Below are positions 1 to 9,334 of a stretch of 44,038 bases of DNA, one piece after another. This stretch comes from an uncultured Planctomycetaceae bacterium. GTDB taxonomy: Bacteria > Planctomycetota > Planctomycetia > Pirellulales > Pirellulaceae. The translations under genes were made by a program, and so were the position numbers. Below the pieces are notes generated by a model. That model ran no database searches and had not been told where the DNA came from. It saw only the letters and a program-made list of their open reading frames with translations. The stretch covers positions 1 to 44,038 of the forward strand of contig CALMEE010000055.1 in the NCBI GenBank assembly GCA_937862885.1. Reading direction: 5' to 3'. How positions within the stretch are numbered: the first letter of the stretch is position 1; every line of letters starts with the position of its first letter.

Positions 1-153
1 CGAAAATCGCCGCGTCACTAACCAATTCGACAATGCACTTCATCGGGCGCTTACTGAATATAAAGAGGTTTCTAGAGGCGGAACGACTCGTTTTGTTCGA
101 ACTGCCGGAACCGAATTTGGGAGCGTGGGGCGGCGGGACTGCACAGGCTTCAT

Positions 154-1014
154 TTATTCACCGTCGGGTTTAGTAGCAGAAAAGGGAAGAATTCGCAATC
201 GATTCACAATATTCCGCGAGCAGTATTCGGAACACTTTTCTAAGAACTCTTCTTCCGATTTTTTCAAGAAGGTAATCATCAATTGCAAAAACAAAGCAGC
301 GACTAAGGCTTGCAATGTCGTCACAAATGCCATGCCTAGTCCCGCGGTCATTTTTCTAAGTTCGAATTTTATAGGTTCGAGATCGTTAGTATCCGATTGG
401 GCCAGGACCTCCGCAAAACCTCCAATGGCAACAGACAGACCCAGTACGGTACCAATAAACCCAAGAACTGGAATTGCCCAAATAAATCCAACCAGTAGAG
501 AGTAACTTGTATCCAGCGCAGTTTCATCCTGTTCCGCTTGAGCTTGAAGAATTTCTCCTACATCACCAACTCGACCAAGGTTTTTTAGATTCGAAAGAGC
601 GACATTGATTCTATTAAATAAAATAAAATGTTTTGGATCATCCACAATTTGGTAGATATTATCAAAAACGAAGTCGGCGTTACCTCCACTTAGGATGAAA
701 TCCGGATCGTTGGGTACCACTCGGTACGTTAAGGATTTTTGCTGAAATGCTAACTTCCTCCACTTGATGAGCAAAATCGCAAGCGACCAACCGGTGAAAA
801 AAACGATCGCATAAGGGATAGGTCCCTGTCGCGTAAAATTTGTGGAGATTGTAGATTCACTAAATGGTAGAAGGACAAGGTAAAAACCAATCGCGAATAC
901 CATCCCTACCAAAGACGAAAAAAATGAATTTACCCTCGTGTGTCTACCACCTGGAAAGAAAAACCGCTGTTCAATATCTTGCCGATTCCAAGAAAGTGAA
1001 GGCGTATTGCTCAT
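154..1014 (-). CDS. MotA/TolQ/ExbB proton-channel family protein
   Basis: This 286-residue inner-membrane protein has hydrophobic segments near residues 32-50 and 67-84, and a C-terminal pair that matches the MotA/TolQ/ExbB proton-channel domain (a Gly/Pro-rich helix with VLGFIGTVLGLSVAIGG, then a helix with GLGMAFVTTLQALVAALF). The family forms proton-driven pores that power work across the envelope. I chose the ATG at 1014 because it follows the preceding stop by 26 bases; the frame stays open to 1260 but that part overlaps the previous gene. It is the last complete gene of the five-gene GTPase module. No TolR/ExbD partner is visible. A short frame stays open from base 43 to the window edge downstream, too short to judge. 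The domain call is good; the role is inferred from context. Confidence 0.8.
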   Translation of the reverse strand: MSNTPSLSWNRQDIEQRFFFPGGRHTRVNSFFSSLVGMVFAIGFYLVLLPFSESTISTNFTRQGPIPYAIVFFTGWSLAILLIKWRKLAFQQKSLTYRVVPNDPDFILSGGNADFVFDNIYQIVDDPKHFILFNRINVALSNLKNLGRVGDVGEILQAQAEQDETALDTSYSLLVGFIWAIPVLGFIGTVLGLSVAIGGFAEVLAQSDTNDLEPIKFELRKMTAGLGMAFVTTLQALVAALFLQLMITFLKKSEEEFLEKCSEYCSRNIVNRLRILPFSATKPDGE

Positions 1015-1040
1015 TACTGTTGGTCTTTTCAGCGTGCTCG

Positions 1041-1826
1041 TCAAAGATTGAACCACCCCAATGCTGCACCGGCAAGGATGATGAATATCATAATTAAATT
1101 TAGTATCAATCCCAATAACCCGATGACGCCGCCAACTATAGCAATCCCTTTTCCCTGAATCGATGGATTCGAATGGATGCTGCGGATCGCTGCAAACGAC
1201 AAAACGATGGCTACGATTGGCAAGGGAAAGCATAATAATACTCCCGCAATCACGCTGCAAATCGCCAGATTGGAAATCGGTCCAGCCGAGGCAAGCCGAT
1301 CCTGAGATACCATCGGTTCTACTAACCTAGTTGCCATCGTGTCACCCGAGGCCATTTGGGCGACAAAATTGGCGAATTCCGGTATTTCTTCGATGCTTGT
1401 CCAATCATCGAATGAATCATTCCATGCCAAATCAACGTGGGCAACTTGCCCACAACGAAGCATCTCGATGACTTCGGAAGTCTCAAATGGACCGGCTTGA
1501 TCACCCCCAATTGCCACATACCATTCAACTGCGGGCACGTCGCTATTCAGTTGGTTATATTTCCCAACAGATTCAGTCGCCAATCTTCGATTTGAACCAC
1601 TATTTGGAAACAGCCAATCAATTTTTCCAGCCTGCACCCATGTTAATTGATTGTCTGAAGACACTTCGTGAAATCGCGAAAGCTTTCTCAATTTCACCTC
1701 GGTTTCGAGCTTAAAGCTAGGCCAAGGACCATCAGTCTTACCTCTCCTTCTAACGTAATACTCCTTGGATTCGTCCATCAGAAACGTCGGCGCCTCACAA
1801 TGCGAATAACATGCTTTAATCCACAC
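1041..1826 (-). CDS. Double GYF-domain membrane protein with C-terminal DUF4190-like segment
   Basis: About 261 residues. Two GYF_2-like units are visible: an N-terminal one (EYYVRRRGKTDGPW) and a second (WYVAIGGDQAGPF ... AWNDSFDDW) near residues 100-155. GYF domains bind proline-rich peptides. The C-terminus has two hydrophobic helices with the Gly-rich pattern of DUF4190 (GVLLCFPLPIVAIVLSFAA; GKGIAIVGGVIGLLGLIL), so the protein should sit in the inner membrane with its GYF domains in the cytoplasm. The GTG at 1826 begins one base after the stop of the upstream gene and has GGAAG six bases before it. The ATG at 1778, just before the first GYF domain, is the alternative start. It is probably an adaptor within the GTPase module; that role is inference. 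Confidence 0.75.
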   Translation of the reverse strand: MWIKACYSHCEAPTFLMDESKEYYVRRRGKTDGPWPSFKLETEVKLRKLSRFHEVSSDNQLTWVQAGKIDWLFPNSGSNRRLATESVGKYNQLNSDVPAVEWYVAIGGDQAGPFETSEVIEMLRCGQVAHVDLAWNDSFDDWTSIEEIPEFANFVAQMASGDTMATRLVEPMVSQDRLASAGPISNLAICSVIAGVLLCFPLPIVAIVLSFAAIRSIHSNPSIQGKGIAIVGGVIGLLGLILNLIMIFIILAGAALGWFNL

Positions 1827-1827
1827 A

Positions 1828-4791
1828 TTAATCTTCCGAATTCTCTTGTAAAAACAATGGTAGACCCTCGAGCAAATCAGTGTGTCGGCTAAATATTGAC
1901 TTCCCTTGTCTTACTCGTCCGACTTCCACGAACTTATCGCGGACTCTGGCGAAAACTCTCCCGTTTTGTTTGATATCTGATCCAAGAGTCTCCCAGGAGC
2001 CTCCCTCGTTCTTCAGGGCAACTCCGATCCAGGAAAGTCGCATTAGCTTCGAAGGCCGGCCGATTGTTTTCAAGGCGGGTCGAACATTACTTTCGAGTAT
2101 TCGATCGGGCGAAGCAATTCTCTCCATCTTTCTAGCAACATCATTTCGAAGAGAGTCAATCCTGGCTTCTTCGGGAATAATAAAATTCTCTCTGGCTAAA
2201 TCAATTTCTTTGTCGAACACATTTTTGTAAGGCATAAATTCGTTGTTAAGGATACTACTACCCTCACTTCCCAATTCGACAAGACGCTTAAAGAGAGCCC
2301 CTTGAATGATTGAGTCCATACCAAACAGGTTCAATTTAAGTTGAATCAATAGGTAGCAAATCTTTTCTTCGAACGTACTTGAACGATATTGATTGAGATG
2401 ATCGATCACCATGTTAGCAAAACTTTTGTGGGGTGCTGGACCAAAATATTTTTCTGCGCCAATTTTCTCTGGCCTAATCACTTTAAGCTTGGCCGTGGGG
2501 AACACGAGCCTGGTAGAATTCTGCTTTCCATCTTGCCCATCATCGTTCGTTAGACTTAAATTCAAAAAATACCGGATTACGAGTCGCGAGTCTTCAACCT
2601 TGTCTGGTGCACCTCGAAAATAAAATATCCGCTGACTTCGACTGGATTGGTCTATGACACAATTAAGATCAAATAGAGGTTCACTCCAAATCTTGTTTAA
2701 CGTAATCTCAATTTCGGAATCGATACGATTTTTCCAAGTCATTAAAAACGGCTCATGTTTGGTAACGTGATCGGCAGAAGGAAAACCGACAAACTCAGAA
2801 TTCGTTCTGCTGATCAGTTGGAGCAGTTCTCGTATTCGGGTAGCGTCAAATTGATCTCGGTTCCAATCCGCACAATGGGTATTCCATCCAGATATTCGAT
2901 TAACAAATTCAATTTGACCCTCTTTCAGAACACGAGAAAAATCTCGCGACCGTTGATCAGCTGGAAATGCGCGAACATAGTTTTCCGTGACCGAGCGAAA
3001 ATTTGCAGGGCTTCCGATTGACTGTTTAATCGCCGCAATCAAGCGATTTCGCGAGGCATCATTCTTTGTAATGTTGATCGTTGCTTCAATTTCTTTAACT
3101 ATTCTATCGATTGGGGTACTCATTCGAATTGCCGGCGATACTCTAGCACGACGTTGAACCTCCAGAGCTTTGTCCAAAAGCTTTTGGTTTTCTTCATCTG
3201 TATTAGTTGGAATACTATTTTTCCGCCTTTTCAAGTCTTCAACATCTTCGACAAACTTTTCATTGGTCTTTCGTTGTATCTCGCCGCGGCTATGCTCAAC
3301 CTGACCACGTAAGTTCTGACAAATGAGTTCCTCTTCCACACTTAAGACGATTTCATTGAGTTGTTTGAATACCGAGTCTATTTGATCGAGGTTTTCCCAT
3401 CCCAAATTCTCATTGTCATGGATTTCTCTTTTGATTGAGTCGAATGCCTCTTTCACCGATTGTGCACGCATGTTGTCTTGTGACTCTAGTTGCATCAAAC
3501 GGTGACGTAAAGGCTCGAAGTTGGATGATTTTGCGATTGCAGGGTTTTCAACTTCTAGCTGCGACAAGTAGGCTTGAGCAGCCTTTATTTGACCAGAGTC
3601 GAGCAGATCTTTCATTGTGTCATGAGCGACCATCGCATCGCGGCGATGCAGAACCATTGCAACTGCCCACCAAAGCCCGACCCCAGAAAGCGTTAACAAC
3701 GATAAAGCCGAAATCACAACCAAAACAAATTTTCTTTTCTCACGAAGTTCAAAGACCCGAATCCTTTCATCGTATCGAATTCGCAGTGCCGGCTGAACAG
3801 CCTCATCAAACCGTGCAACAGAATTCATTAAACGTTGCAATCTCGACTTGCTAGTACTATCGTCATCAAGCGCAGCTTCCAGTGACATGACGGCTCGCCT
3901 TCGGTCACATTCTCGCAACTCGTTGGTTTCCTCATCGTCGATCCACTCGAAAGCTGGTCTCAACAATTCATGCAGATGCATCTTTTCAGGGCCCGAAGCT
4001 AGTGCTTCGATTTCTAACCATTGCTGACGCAATTGTTTGGCGGCCTCTAAATCGAATTCACCGAATGCTTTATTTATTCCTGTTTCTAACTCAATTAAAC
4101 GTCGTGTTGCGTTTAACTGTTGTAACTTAATATACTCACCTTCAACTCGATGAATCAAAGATTCAGGTGGCTTCAATGACCAATCAGAGCCTTTCAATTC
4201 GCGATAAATGTTTTCAATGCCCGCAATCGCCTCCAACCGCGCCAACTTCACTAGTTCGTTTTCAATCTCGGTCAATCGAGCTTTTTCATAACTACGTAAA
4301 TCCTCTACCCAAAACTGGTTACCAGAATCAATTTGCGCGATAGCACGCAGGATTTTGATTCTTTCCTTCAGTGGTCCTCGCGCGAGTGCATACACCCTGT
4401 GTTTACGCAAAAGCTTTTCCAATGGTTGGTGAATGGTGTAGGCCTCATTTAAGTCGAATGCGATTTCGACCAAGAGGTCAGGTTGGGGAGCAAGCCCGTT
4501 TTCAATAACATACGCCCTCCAGTTCTCCCATTCTTCAATATCCAACTCGGCTACGATATCAAACAGATTGGGTTCGACTTCAGCCTCCTGAATGGCTTCG
4601 CTTCTAAGCCCTTTGCGCATTAGTTCGTCGCATTTTCTCAACCGTGCGTTAGTTGCCTCGACGACATTTACAAATTGATTATGCAGCGACTCAAGATCTT
4701 CCTCCGCCAACTCGCCATTCATTTGAAAGAACTTTTGAATGGCACCCGCAATCCGACTAGCATTTTGCTTAGCTTGAAACTCAGAATTCAC
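1828..4791 (-). CDS. Large single-pass coiled-coil protein of the GTPase module
   Basis: A 987-residue protein that I cannot assign to a named family. The N-terminal 350 residues are charged and helical, rich in Leu/Glu/Arg/Lys, and look like helical repeats or coiled coil. One clear transmembrane helix lies at about 355-381 (VLVVISALSLLTLSGVGLWW). After it come more coiled-coil-like segments (about 385-560) and a mixed alpha/beta C-terminal region of some 400 residues. The start codon overlaps the stop of the GAP1-like gene by four bases (ATGA), so the two are translationally coupled. Size, topology and position suggest a membrane scaffold between the GTPase/GAP1 pair and the GYF and channel proteins. 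The only cysteines are scattered, and no enzyme motif was found. Confidence 0.8.
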   Translation of the reverse strand: MNSEFQAKQNASRIAGAIQKFFQMNGELAEEDLESLHNQFVNVVEATNARLRKCDELMRKGLRSEAIQEAEVEPNLFDIVAELDIEEWENWRAYVIENGLAPQPDLLVEIAFDLNEAYTIHQPLEKLLRKHRVYALARGPLKERIKILRAIAQIDSGNQFWVEDLRSYEKARLTEIENELVKLARLEAIAGIENIYRELKGSDWSLKPPESLIHRVEGEYIKLQQLNATRRLIELETGINKAFGEFDLEAAKQLRQQWLEIEALASGPEKMHLHELLRPAFEWIDDEETNELRECDRRRAVMSLEAALDDDSTSKSRLQRLMNSVARFDEAVQPALRIRYDERIRVFELREKRKFVLVVISALSLLTLSGVGLWWAVAMVLHRRDAMVAHDTMKDLLDSGQIKAAQAYLSQLEVENPAIAKSSNFEPLRHRLMQLESQDNMRAQSVKEAFDSIKREIHDNENLGWENLDQIDSVFKQLNEIVLSVEEELICQNLRGQVEHSRGEIQRKTNEKFVEDVEDLKRRKNSIPTNTDEENQKLLDKALEVQRRARVSPAIRMSTPIDRIVKEIEATINITKNDASRNRLIAAIKQSIGSPANFRSVTENYVRAFPADQRSRDFSRVLKEGQIEFVNRISGWNTHCADWNRDQFDATRIRELLQLISRTNSEFVGFPSADHVTKHEPFLMTWKNRIDSEIEITLNKIWSEPLFDLNCVIDQSSRSQRIFYFRGAPDKVEDSRLVIRYFLNLSLTNDDGQDGKQNSTRLVFPTAKLKVIRPEKIGAEKYFGPAPHKSFANMVIDHLNQYRSSTFEEKICYLLIQLKLNLFGMDSIIQGALFKRLVELGSEGSSILNNEFMPYKNVFDKEIDLARENFIIPEEARIDSLRNDVARKMERIASPDRILESNVRPALKTIGRPSKLMRLSWIGVALKNEGGSWETLGSDIKQNGRVFARVRDKFVEVGRVRQGKSIFSRHTDLLEGLPLFLQENSED

Positions 4792-7292
4792 TTCTTTATC
4801 CTCGTTTCTTTTAGGCTAAAAATGGGAATTTCGTCAGCACCATCGGTTCCTGATCCATGTTCTATGTGATAGAAGCACTCAATCGTTGGCGGTGACTGAA
4901 CGAAATGCTCCCAAAAATCGACAATAGGTTTCAAATGCGTGGCAATCTCTCGCTCATTCCCTGAAGTTCCATTGACGCTTGCGGGTACAAGCAACTCATG
5001 AACTCGCGAGAAAGCGTTGTTAGAATCTGTGTTCGATAACACGCTTGAAATGTAATCATGCAGTGTTTTCTCAATATCGTCTAACGACTGGTCGCTAACT
5101 ATTTTGTTGGATGGCTCTTGGTTAGACTCACTGGCGCTCCGTCCTGTCGGGATTTCAATTTCGATGCGCCGTAACAATTTGTTTCCCACAATCCAATAGG
5201 AGATTGAGGCAATTGATTTATTGGCATTCTGCGCAACGTACTCAAATGTTAAGCCTTTGGGTTTTTCCGTGTTCTTCAATAATCTTCCTTCATCTTCGCT
5301 GCCGACTAACCGAAGATAATCTTGGTTTAACTGTACATGTTTACGAAAAAATTCCTGGCAATCCGAGAGATTCTGGAATTTTCTGGGCTTGGAAAGCGGA
5401 ATTGAAATTCTCTCCTTGTCACTGTCCGCATCATTAAGCCTAACGACTCCCCAACGAATCGAATTGAACGCCGCCAAGTCATTTTTAGATTCGAGAGCAG
5501 AATCTAGCCAAGAAAATTCGATCCGGTTGTCTACGAGTACGAATGTGGCAATTCTTGTTATCGACTGCAGGGGCCCGTGCATTTCAATTTGATACGTGTG
5601 ACGGGATGTTCCAGATTGAGCATCGTGAGTTTTTACCAGATTCCTAGTAGAAATAGAACCGTTACTAATTTCAATTCCCCAGAGGCCGTCCAGTATAAAT
5701 GTCGAGCCCTCAATCAATCCCGGCAAGTCGCCGATAACATATTCCCGTTTGTCGGCCTGCCAATCTCCGATCGTCGGGATATCGATTTCAATCTCGCGTA
5801 TTTGATTAGCTTCGTTGTTGTTTGAAACTTCCGGTACCCTGGATTGTTTGGGTTGTGTTTCGCTTCCTGCGCTTGCCTGTGTAACTTGCCCACTCGGCTT
5901 TCTGTTTTCGTTTTCACGGTCTGATTCAGTCTCCGCCCCACCAAGTCGACTATCCCGAGACTGTTCCGTTGACAAAGTAGAACTCGCCCCATCGGGCGGG
6001 GTATTCTGTTGTTTATCCATGTCGGAATTTGCCGACAAGCGTTCATCTGATACTTCTGATAAACTTGGCCCAAAAAAAGCAGATGAACCGAGCAAGTAGC
6101 CAAGGAAAATCGCGGAGGCGTGGGACACGAGCAGAAACGCAATACTAACCGCAACAACTAGAGTCGAAAAAGCAAATCGCCGACTAACTTCAGCGTTATC
6201 CATTCCAGACTGGCGCGACGGGAAATCTTGTTTTCGTCGATCGTCAATATTGCTTATCGATAGTCCATCGATATCCTCATCTCGCAAACTAGGCATTCCA
6301 GAACTCAGTTCATTCAGCCTAAAATTACGCTCGGGCTTCAACTCTGGAGGCGAATGCTTGACCTCTTTTCCACTTGGCATGTGACTATGGTCATCGACAC
6401 GATCAGAGGATGCCTTGCTGGCGGATAATGTCCTGAAGGGGGATTTTTTTAATCTGCCCTCGACGTTTCTCTGCAGTTTGGAAATATCGCCACTTCGTGC
6501 CGCACGAACAAAATCAGTATCTTTAGGTTCTCCTATGTTATCTGTCAAATCAATGACTAGCTTACGCTTGTCCTTCCGAGCAATCGTCGCTTCACGCGTT
6601 CCATCGAGTATAAAATTCAAGTGACACGGCGAATTCGAATCCGTACCATACGTTGAAAAGGTAATTTGCCACCGTTTGGCAGGCGGAATCATTTCATAAA
6701 CTTCCGTGCATAGCCCCAGGCAATCTGTTCCTAAAGGGAAAATTACTCGGACAGAATTTCCGGTGGCTTGAGTTCTTACCAGTTCCTCAGCAACCGTACC
6801 GGCCCAGCCGGAGTCACCTGCGAGTAGGGCCCAAAGCCTAAAACTCGATTCCCCTCTACCCACATTTGCCAGCTCGCTTGACCTTCTGGGTAATACTTCG
6901 CGTACCACCCCATCCCAATCAGTTACGCAAAAGCCATTCATCGACAAAATGGCGGCAGGCCCCGCTTCCACAAATTCGCTTTCTGACAGAATAACGTGGT
7001 GAGCCAATTTATTTGATCGGCCCGAGTGTTCATTCCTGACATCTGCAACACGCGAGAGAATTGCGTAATTGACCCCACCAATAGGCATCGAAATCGACCG
7101 GTACAATATCGGATTCTGAAGTGAACGCCGATCATGAATATCGAACGGATGCCGATAGCCACTTAATTGTTCGAGAATTCGCACGATATTTGACGGCATG
7201 CCATGAGTGCAGACTACCGTACAATAGCCACCTCCACTACCTGGCCGAAGTCCCTCGCCCTTATGCGACGTGTATAATAATTCTTGAATCAT
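4788..7292 (-). CDS. GTPase-associated protein with GAP1-N2-like domain and a membrane anchor
   Basis: About 834 residues. The N-terminus (IQELLYTSHKGEGLRPGSGGG) and the following 270 residues resemble the GAP1-N2 domain, a family named for its constant pairing with DO-GTPases in predicted conflict systems. Visible matches are the opening QxLYT motif, the Gly-rich turn, and the later HHVILSESEF and WQITFSTYG blocks. A low-complexity linker (285-370) leads to one transmembrane helix (about 374-402), then a Ser/Glu/Gln-rich segment and a beta-rich C-terminal domain probably outside the cytoplasm. The ATG at 7292 is preceded by a GTG at 7295, and AGGGAGG lies immediately upstream, so either could start. 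It follows the GTPase gene by about 190 bases and overlaps the next gene by four. The family assignment is from memory of the motif and not from a profile search. Confidence 0.75.
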   Translation of the reverse strand: MIQELLYTSHKGEGLRPGSGGGYCTVVCTHGMPSNIVRILEQLSGYRHPFDIHDRRSLQNPILYRSISMPIGGVNYAILSRVADVRNEHSGRSNKLAHHVILSESEFVEAGPAAILSMNGFCVTDWDGVVREVLPRRSSELANVGRGESSFRLWALLAGDSGWAGTVAEELVRTQATGNSVRVIFPLGTDCLGLCTEVYEMIPPAKRWQITFSTYGTDSNSPCHLNFILDGTREATIARKDKRKLVIDLTDNIGEPKDTDFVRAARSGDISKLQRNVEGRLKKSPFRTLSASKASSDRVDDHSHMPSGKEVKHSPPELKPERNFRLNELSSGMPSLRDEDIDGLSISNIDDRRKQDFPSRQSGMDNAEVSRRFAFSTLVVAVSIAFLLVSHASAIFLGYLLGSSAFFGPSLSEVSDERLSANSDMDKQQNTPPDGASSTLSTEQSRDSRLGGAETESDRENENRKPSGQVTQASAGSETQPKQSRVPEVSNNNEANQIREIEIDIPTIGDWQADKREYVIGDLPGLIEGSTFILDGLWGIEISNGSISTRNLVKTHDAQSGTSRHTYQIEMHGPLQSITRIATFVLVDNRIEFSWLDSALESKNDLAAFNSIRWGVVRLNDADSDKERISIPLSKPRKFQNLSDCQEFFRKHVQLNQDYLRLVGSEDEGRLLKNTEKPKGLTFEYVAQNANKSIASISYWIVGNKLLRRIEIEIPTGRSASESNQEPSNKIVSDQSLDDIEKTLHDYISSVLSNTDSNNAFSRVHELLVPASVNGTSGNEREIATHLKPIVDFWEHFVQSPPTIECFYHIEHGSGTDGADEIPIFSLKETRIKK

Positions 7293-7484
7293 CACCCTCC
7301 CTAACTTCGATACGCTTGATCAAGCAACAACTGTACGAAAAATCGCAATCTAGTCTGTTTGGGCATTTACCCGATTGAAAAAGCACTGCTGCTTGCAAAT
7401 GGCTATGAACGTCCGCTCTTAAACGTCAACACCTGAGTGTTCGCACGGCCAAACATTGATTCACAATATAGGTCGCGTAAACCC

Positions 7485-8762
7485 CTAAGCAGACGATTGT
7501 TTCGATCTTGATATCGGAACCAATCGACTATTTTGGAGTGACAATGCATAAACCAAAGGAACTTCTGCCCAGATAGGCTCGATGCTCCGTGGTCGAACTC
7601 CTAATGACAGTGTGCCGTTATGTTCCTCAATTTCGGGTGAGCGTCCAAGTGGGCTAAGCGGGATGTAAATAACATCTCGGCTAAATGCTTTACATGTCGT
7701 CACAATTTCCGGAGCGAATTGTTTCAGTAACTGCTCAACATATTTAGAGACTTTCAACATAACGACATGATTGATGGCGATCCCACCGTCAAGACGCACG
7801 TATGGGCTTATGCAGTCTATCGTAAGCTTTGGAGTCAATGGTCGCCAAACATCAAACTTATTGACAACCACGATAAGTGGTTTATTTAGTTTTTCCGTTT
7901 CACTAACATTAGATTTTTTCCTAATTCGTTTGGCAGCCTCTTGCAGTATTTCGTCTTGCCGAAATGTTGGAAAAGTCCCACCTAATTGTGGGTCGCTGGA
8001 GAATGCTCGCAACTTTTTCCTAAAATTCGGATGTTGGATGGGGTCAAACACAAATATCAGTGCTTTGCAAAGTGCCAAATGGCTCGTCGCAGGACTTAAC
8101 TCCGCCTCAAGATTAGGCAGAAAGTGCTCGCCTGCATTATCGTAAAGACACAATGCGCGCGCGTTTTTTGCTACTTCACGCGCATTTTTTCCCAATCGAT
8201 GGTCTTCACTCGGACTGACGGAAAATACAAACGGCTTTGCGAATAACTCTCGGCGCCCCCCAAAGTGGACCATTTGATATAACTCGCCATCGGTCTCTGT
8301 TTTTAATACCGCAACAAGTTTGTCTGGCTCTTCATTCAGAAACAACTTTTTTTCGTTACGACTGATTACCTGATTCGCAACCGGGTCAGCGTCGACAAAG
8401 TTAATTTGAAAATCACTTAATCGCTGTCGTGCTTGCCAAATCGACGAAGCCAAAAAATACGACTTTCCGCTCGCCGGTGCGCCAAGCACAGACAGATACA
8501 TCGGCCACGTCTCACAAAGTATTCTTGGAACTGGCAAACGACAATTTGGACAAGCTATGGATTCACATCGGCCACCAGTTTCATCAATTGCGAATCCATG
8601 GTAGTCAAATCGGCTAGGAAGGAAACGCTTTTGAGCTTCGCTGCCCAATTTAGGGTCTCCTTGTAATTCCGGATTTTGTGAAATCCAAAGGAATTCTGCA
8701 GGATGTATTTCAAACCAACAATGCGGACAAGTAATAAGCGATTGATTTCTGAGCGAGTCCAT
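7485..8762 (-). CDS. Zinc-ribbon GTPase, DO-GTPase2-like
   Basis: A 425-residue P-loop GTPase. The N-terminus carries two CxxC knuckles (CPHC at 12-15, CPNC at 71-74) that together could bind one zinc ion. The GTPase motifs follow: P-loop GAPASGKS (94-101), a DxxG switch as DNAGEH (208-213) and NKFD (301-304), the base-specificity motif. This zinc-ribbon plus GTPase layout matches the DO-GTPase2 family that pairs with GAP1-type proteins, and such a partner is the next gene. No transmembrane helix is seen, so it is probably a cytoplasmic switch. It is the first gene of the module: a good promoter with an overlapping palindrome lies upstream. No Shine-Dalgarno sequence is evident. Nucleotide-binding function is well supported; participation in defence is inference. 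Confidence 0.85.
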   Translation of the reverse strand: MDSLRNQSLITCPHCWFEIHPAEFLWISQNPELQGDPKLGSEAQKRFLPSRFDYHGFAIDETGGRCESIACPNCRLPVPRILCETWPMYLSVLGAPASGKSYFLASSIWQARQRLSDFQINFVDADPVANQVISRNEKKLFLNEEPDKLVAVLKTETDGELYQMVHFGGRRELFAKPFVFSVSPSEDHRLGKNAREVAKNARALCLYDNAGEHFLPNLEAELSPATSHLALCKALIFVFDPIQHPNFRKKLRAFSSDPQLGGTFPTFRQDEILQEAAKRIRKKSNVSETEKLNKPLIVVVNKFDVWRPLTPKLTIDCISPYVRLDGGIAINHVVMLKVSKYVEQLLKQFAPEIVTTCKAFSRDVIYIPLSPLGRSPEIEEHNGTLSLGVRPRSIEPIWAEVPLVYALSLQNSRLVPISRSKQSSA

Positions 8763-8811
8763 TTACATTCAACGTGAATGGCATGAGGTAGGTTTTCAAA
8801 TTGTCACGTAA

Positions 8812-8839
8812 AGTATATACAATTTGCGGCATGCGTCAA
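8812..8839 (-). promoter_or_regulatory. Sigma-70-type promoter of the GTPase module
   Basis: On the minus strand a -35 box TTGACG (plus-strand bases 8834-8839) is followed after 16 bases by TATACT (8812-8817). This predicts transcription from about base 8805 and a leader of about 43 bases before the GTPase ATG at 8762. Both boxes match the consensus in five of six positions. This is the clearest promoter in the window. Confidence 0.6.
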
Positions 8840-8850
8840 TCATCGCATGC
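8829..8850. promoter_or_regulatory. Palindromic operator candidate over the -35 box
   Basis: A perfect inverted repeat, GCATGCG then eight bases then CGCATGC, occupies 8829-8850 and covers the -35 box of the GTPase promoter. This is where a repressor would block RNA polymerase. No regulator gene lies beside it and no poly-U follows, so a terminator is unlikely. Operator function is inferred from position and symmetry. Confidence 0.4.
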
Positions 8851-8998
8851 AATTTCAAGAAAACGGACGGCTAATTGAGTCGTCGCACCTAAAATCATGC
8901 CCTATCTACTGACTGAGCTATCGCAACCCGATAAACCAATCCCAATTGCGCAAGACCAGCTGCGGACTTTTGGAATCTTGCGCGACTTGATTTTTGGT

Positions 8999-9280
8999 CT
9001 AGATCCGGGTTGTGCGATGAGTTTCTTTATCTGCGATCTGTGTCCCATTGTGATCGATCTACAGATTGACCAAAACCATCACCTCCTGCTCGTGATAACC
9101 TGTCGAGCGATCGTCTAGCATCCACTCCAATCGCCGATCTTTGAGGGCTTGTGCATCCCATTTCAATTCGGTCAGAAAACGGTTCAGGCAAGACTGCTCA
9201 GCAACGTCTACAAACTCCCCTTGAATACCGCTGAAGGATCTCTGATTGGCGACAACCATTTCCCTTACGAACTCAGCCAA
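8999..9280 (-). pseudogene. Transposase remnant, IS701/IS4-like, with in-frame stop
   Basis: Translation of the minus strand gives a fragment like the N-terminal part of IS701/IS4-type DDE transposases: FVREMVVANQRSF, LNRFLTELKWD, then ALKDRRLEW. A TAG at 9059-9061 interrupts it, but the same frame then reads IDHNGTQIADK, which fits the family's usual IDxDGKLI-type segment just after the break. A second stop follows at 8999-9001. The reading frame extends upstream to about 9325 without an ATG. No terminal inverted repeats or target duplication were seen. This is a decayed piece lying between the GTPase module and the YTV gene. The family call is by recollection of the motif pattern. Confidence 0.5.
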
Positions 9281-9334
9281 GAGTTTGTCCGAAAATGACG
9301 TTAAAGCCGAGATGACGGATGCTTAACTTGAAGT

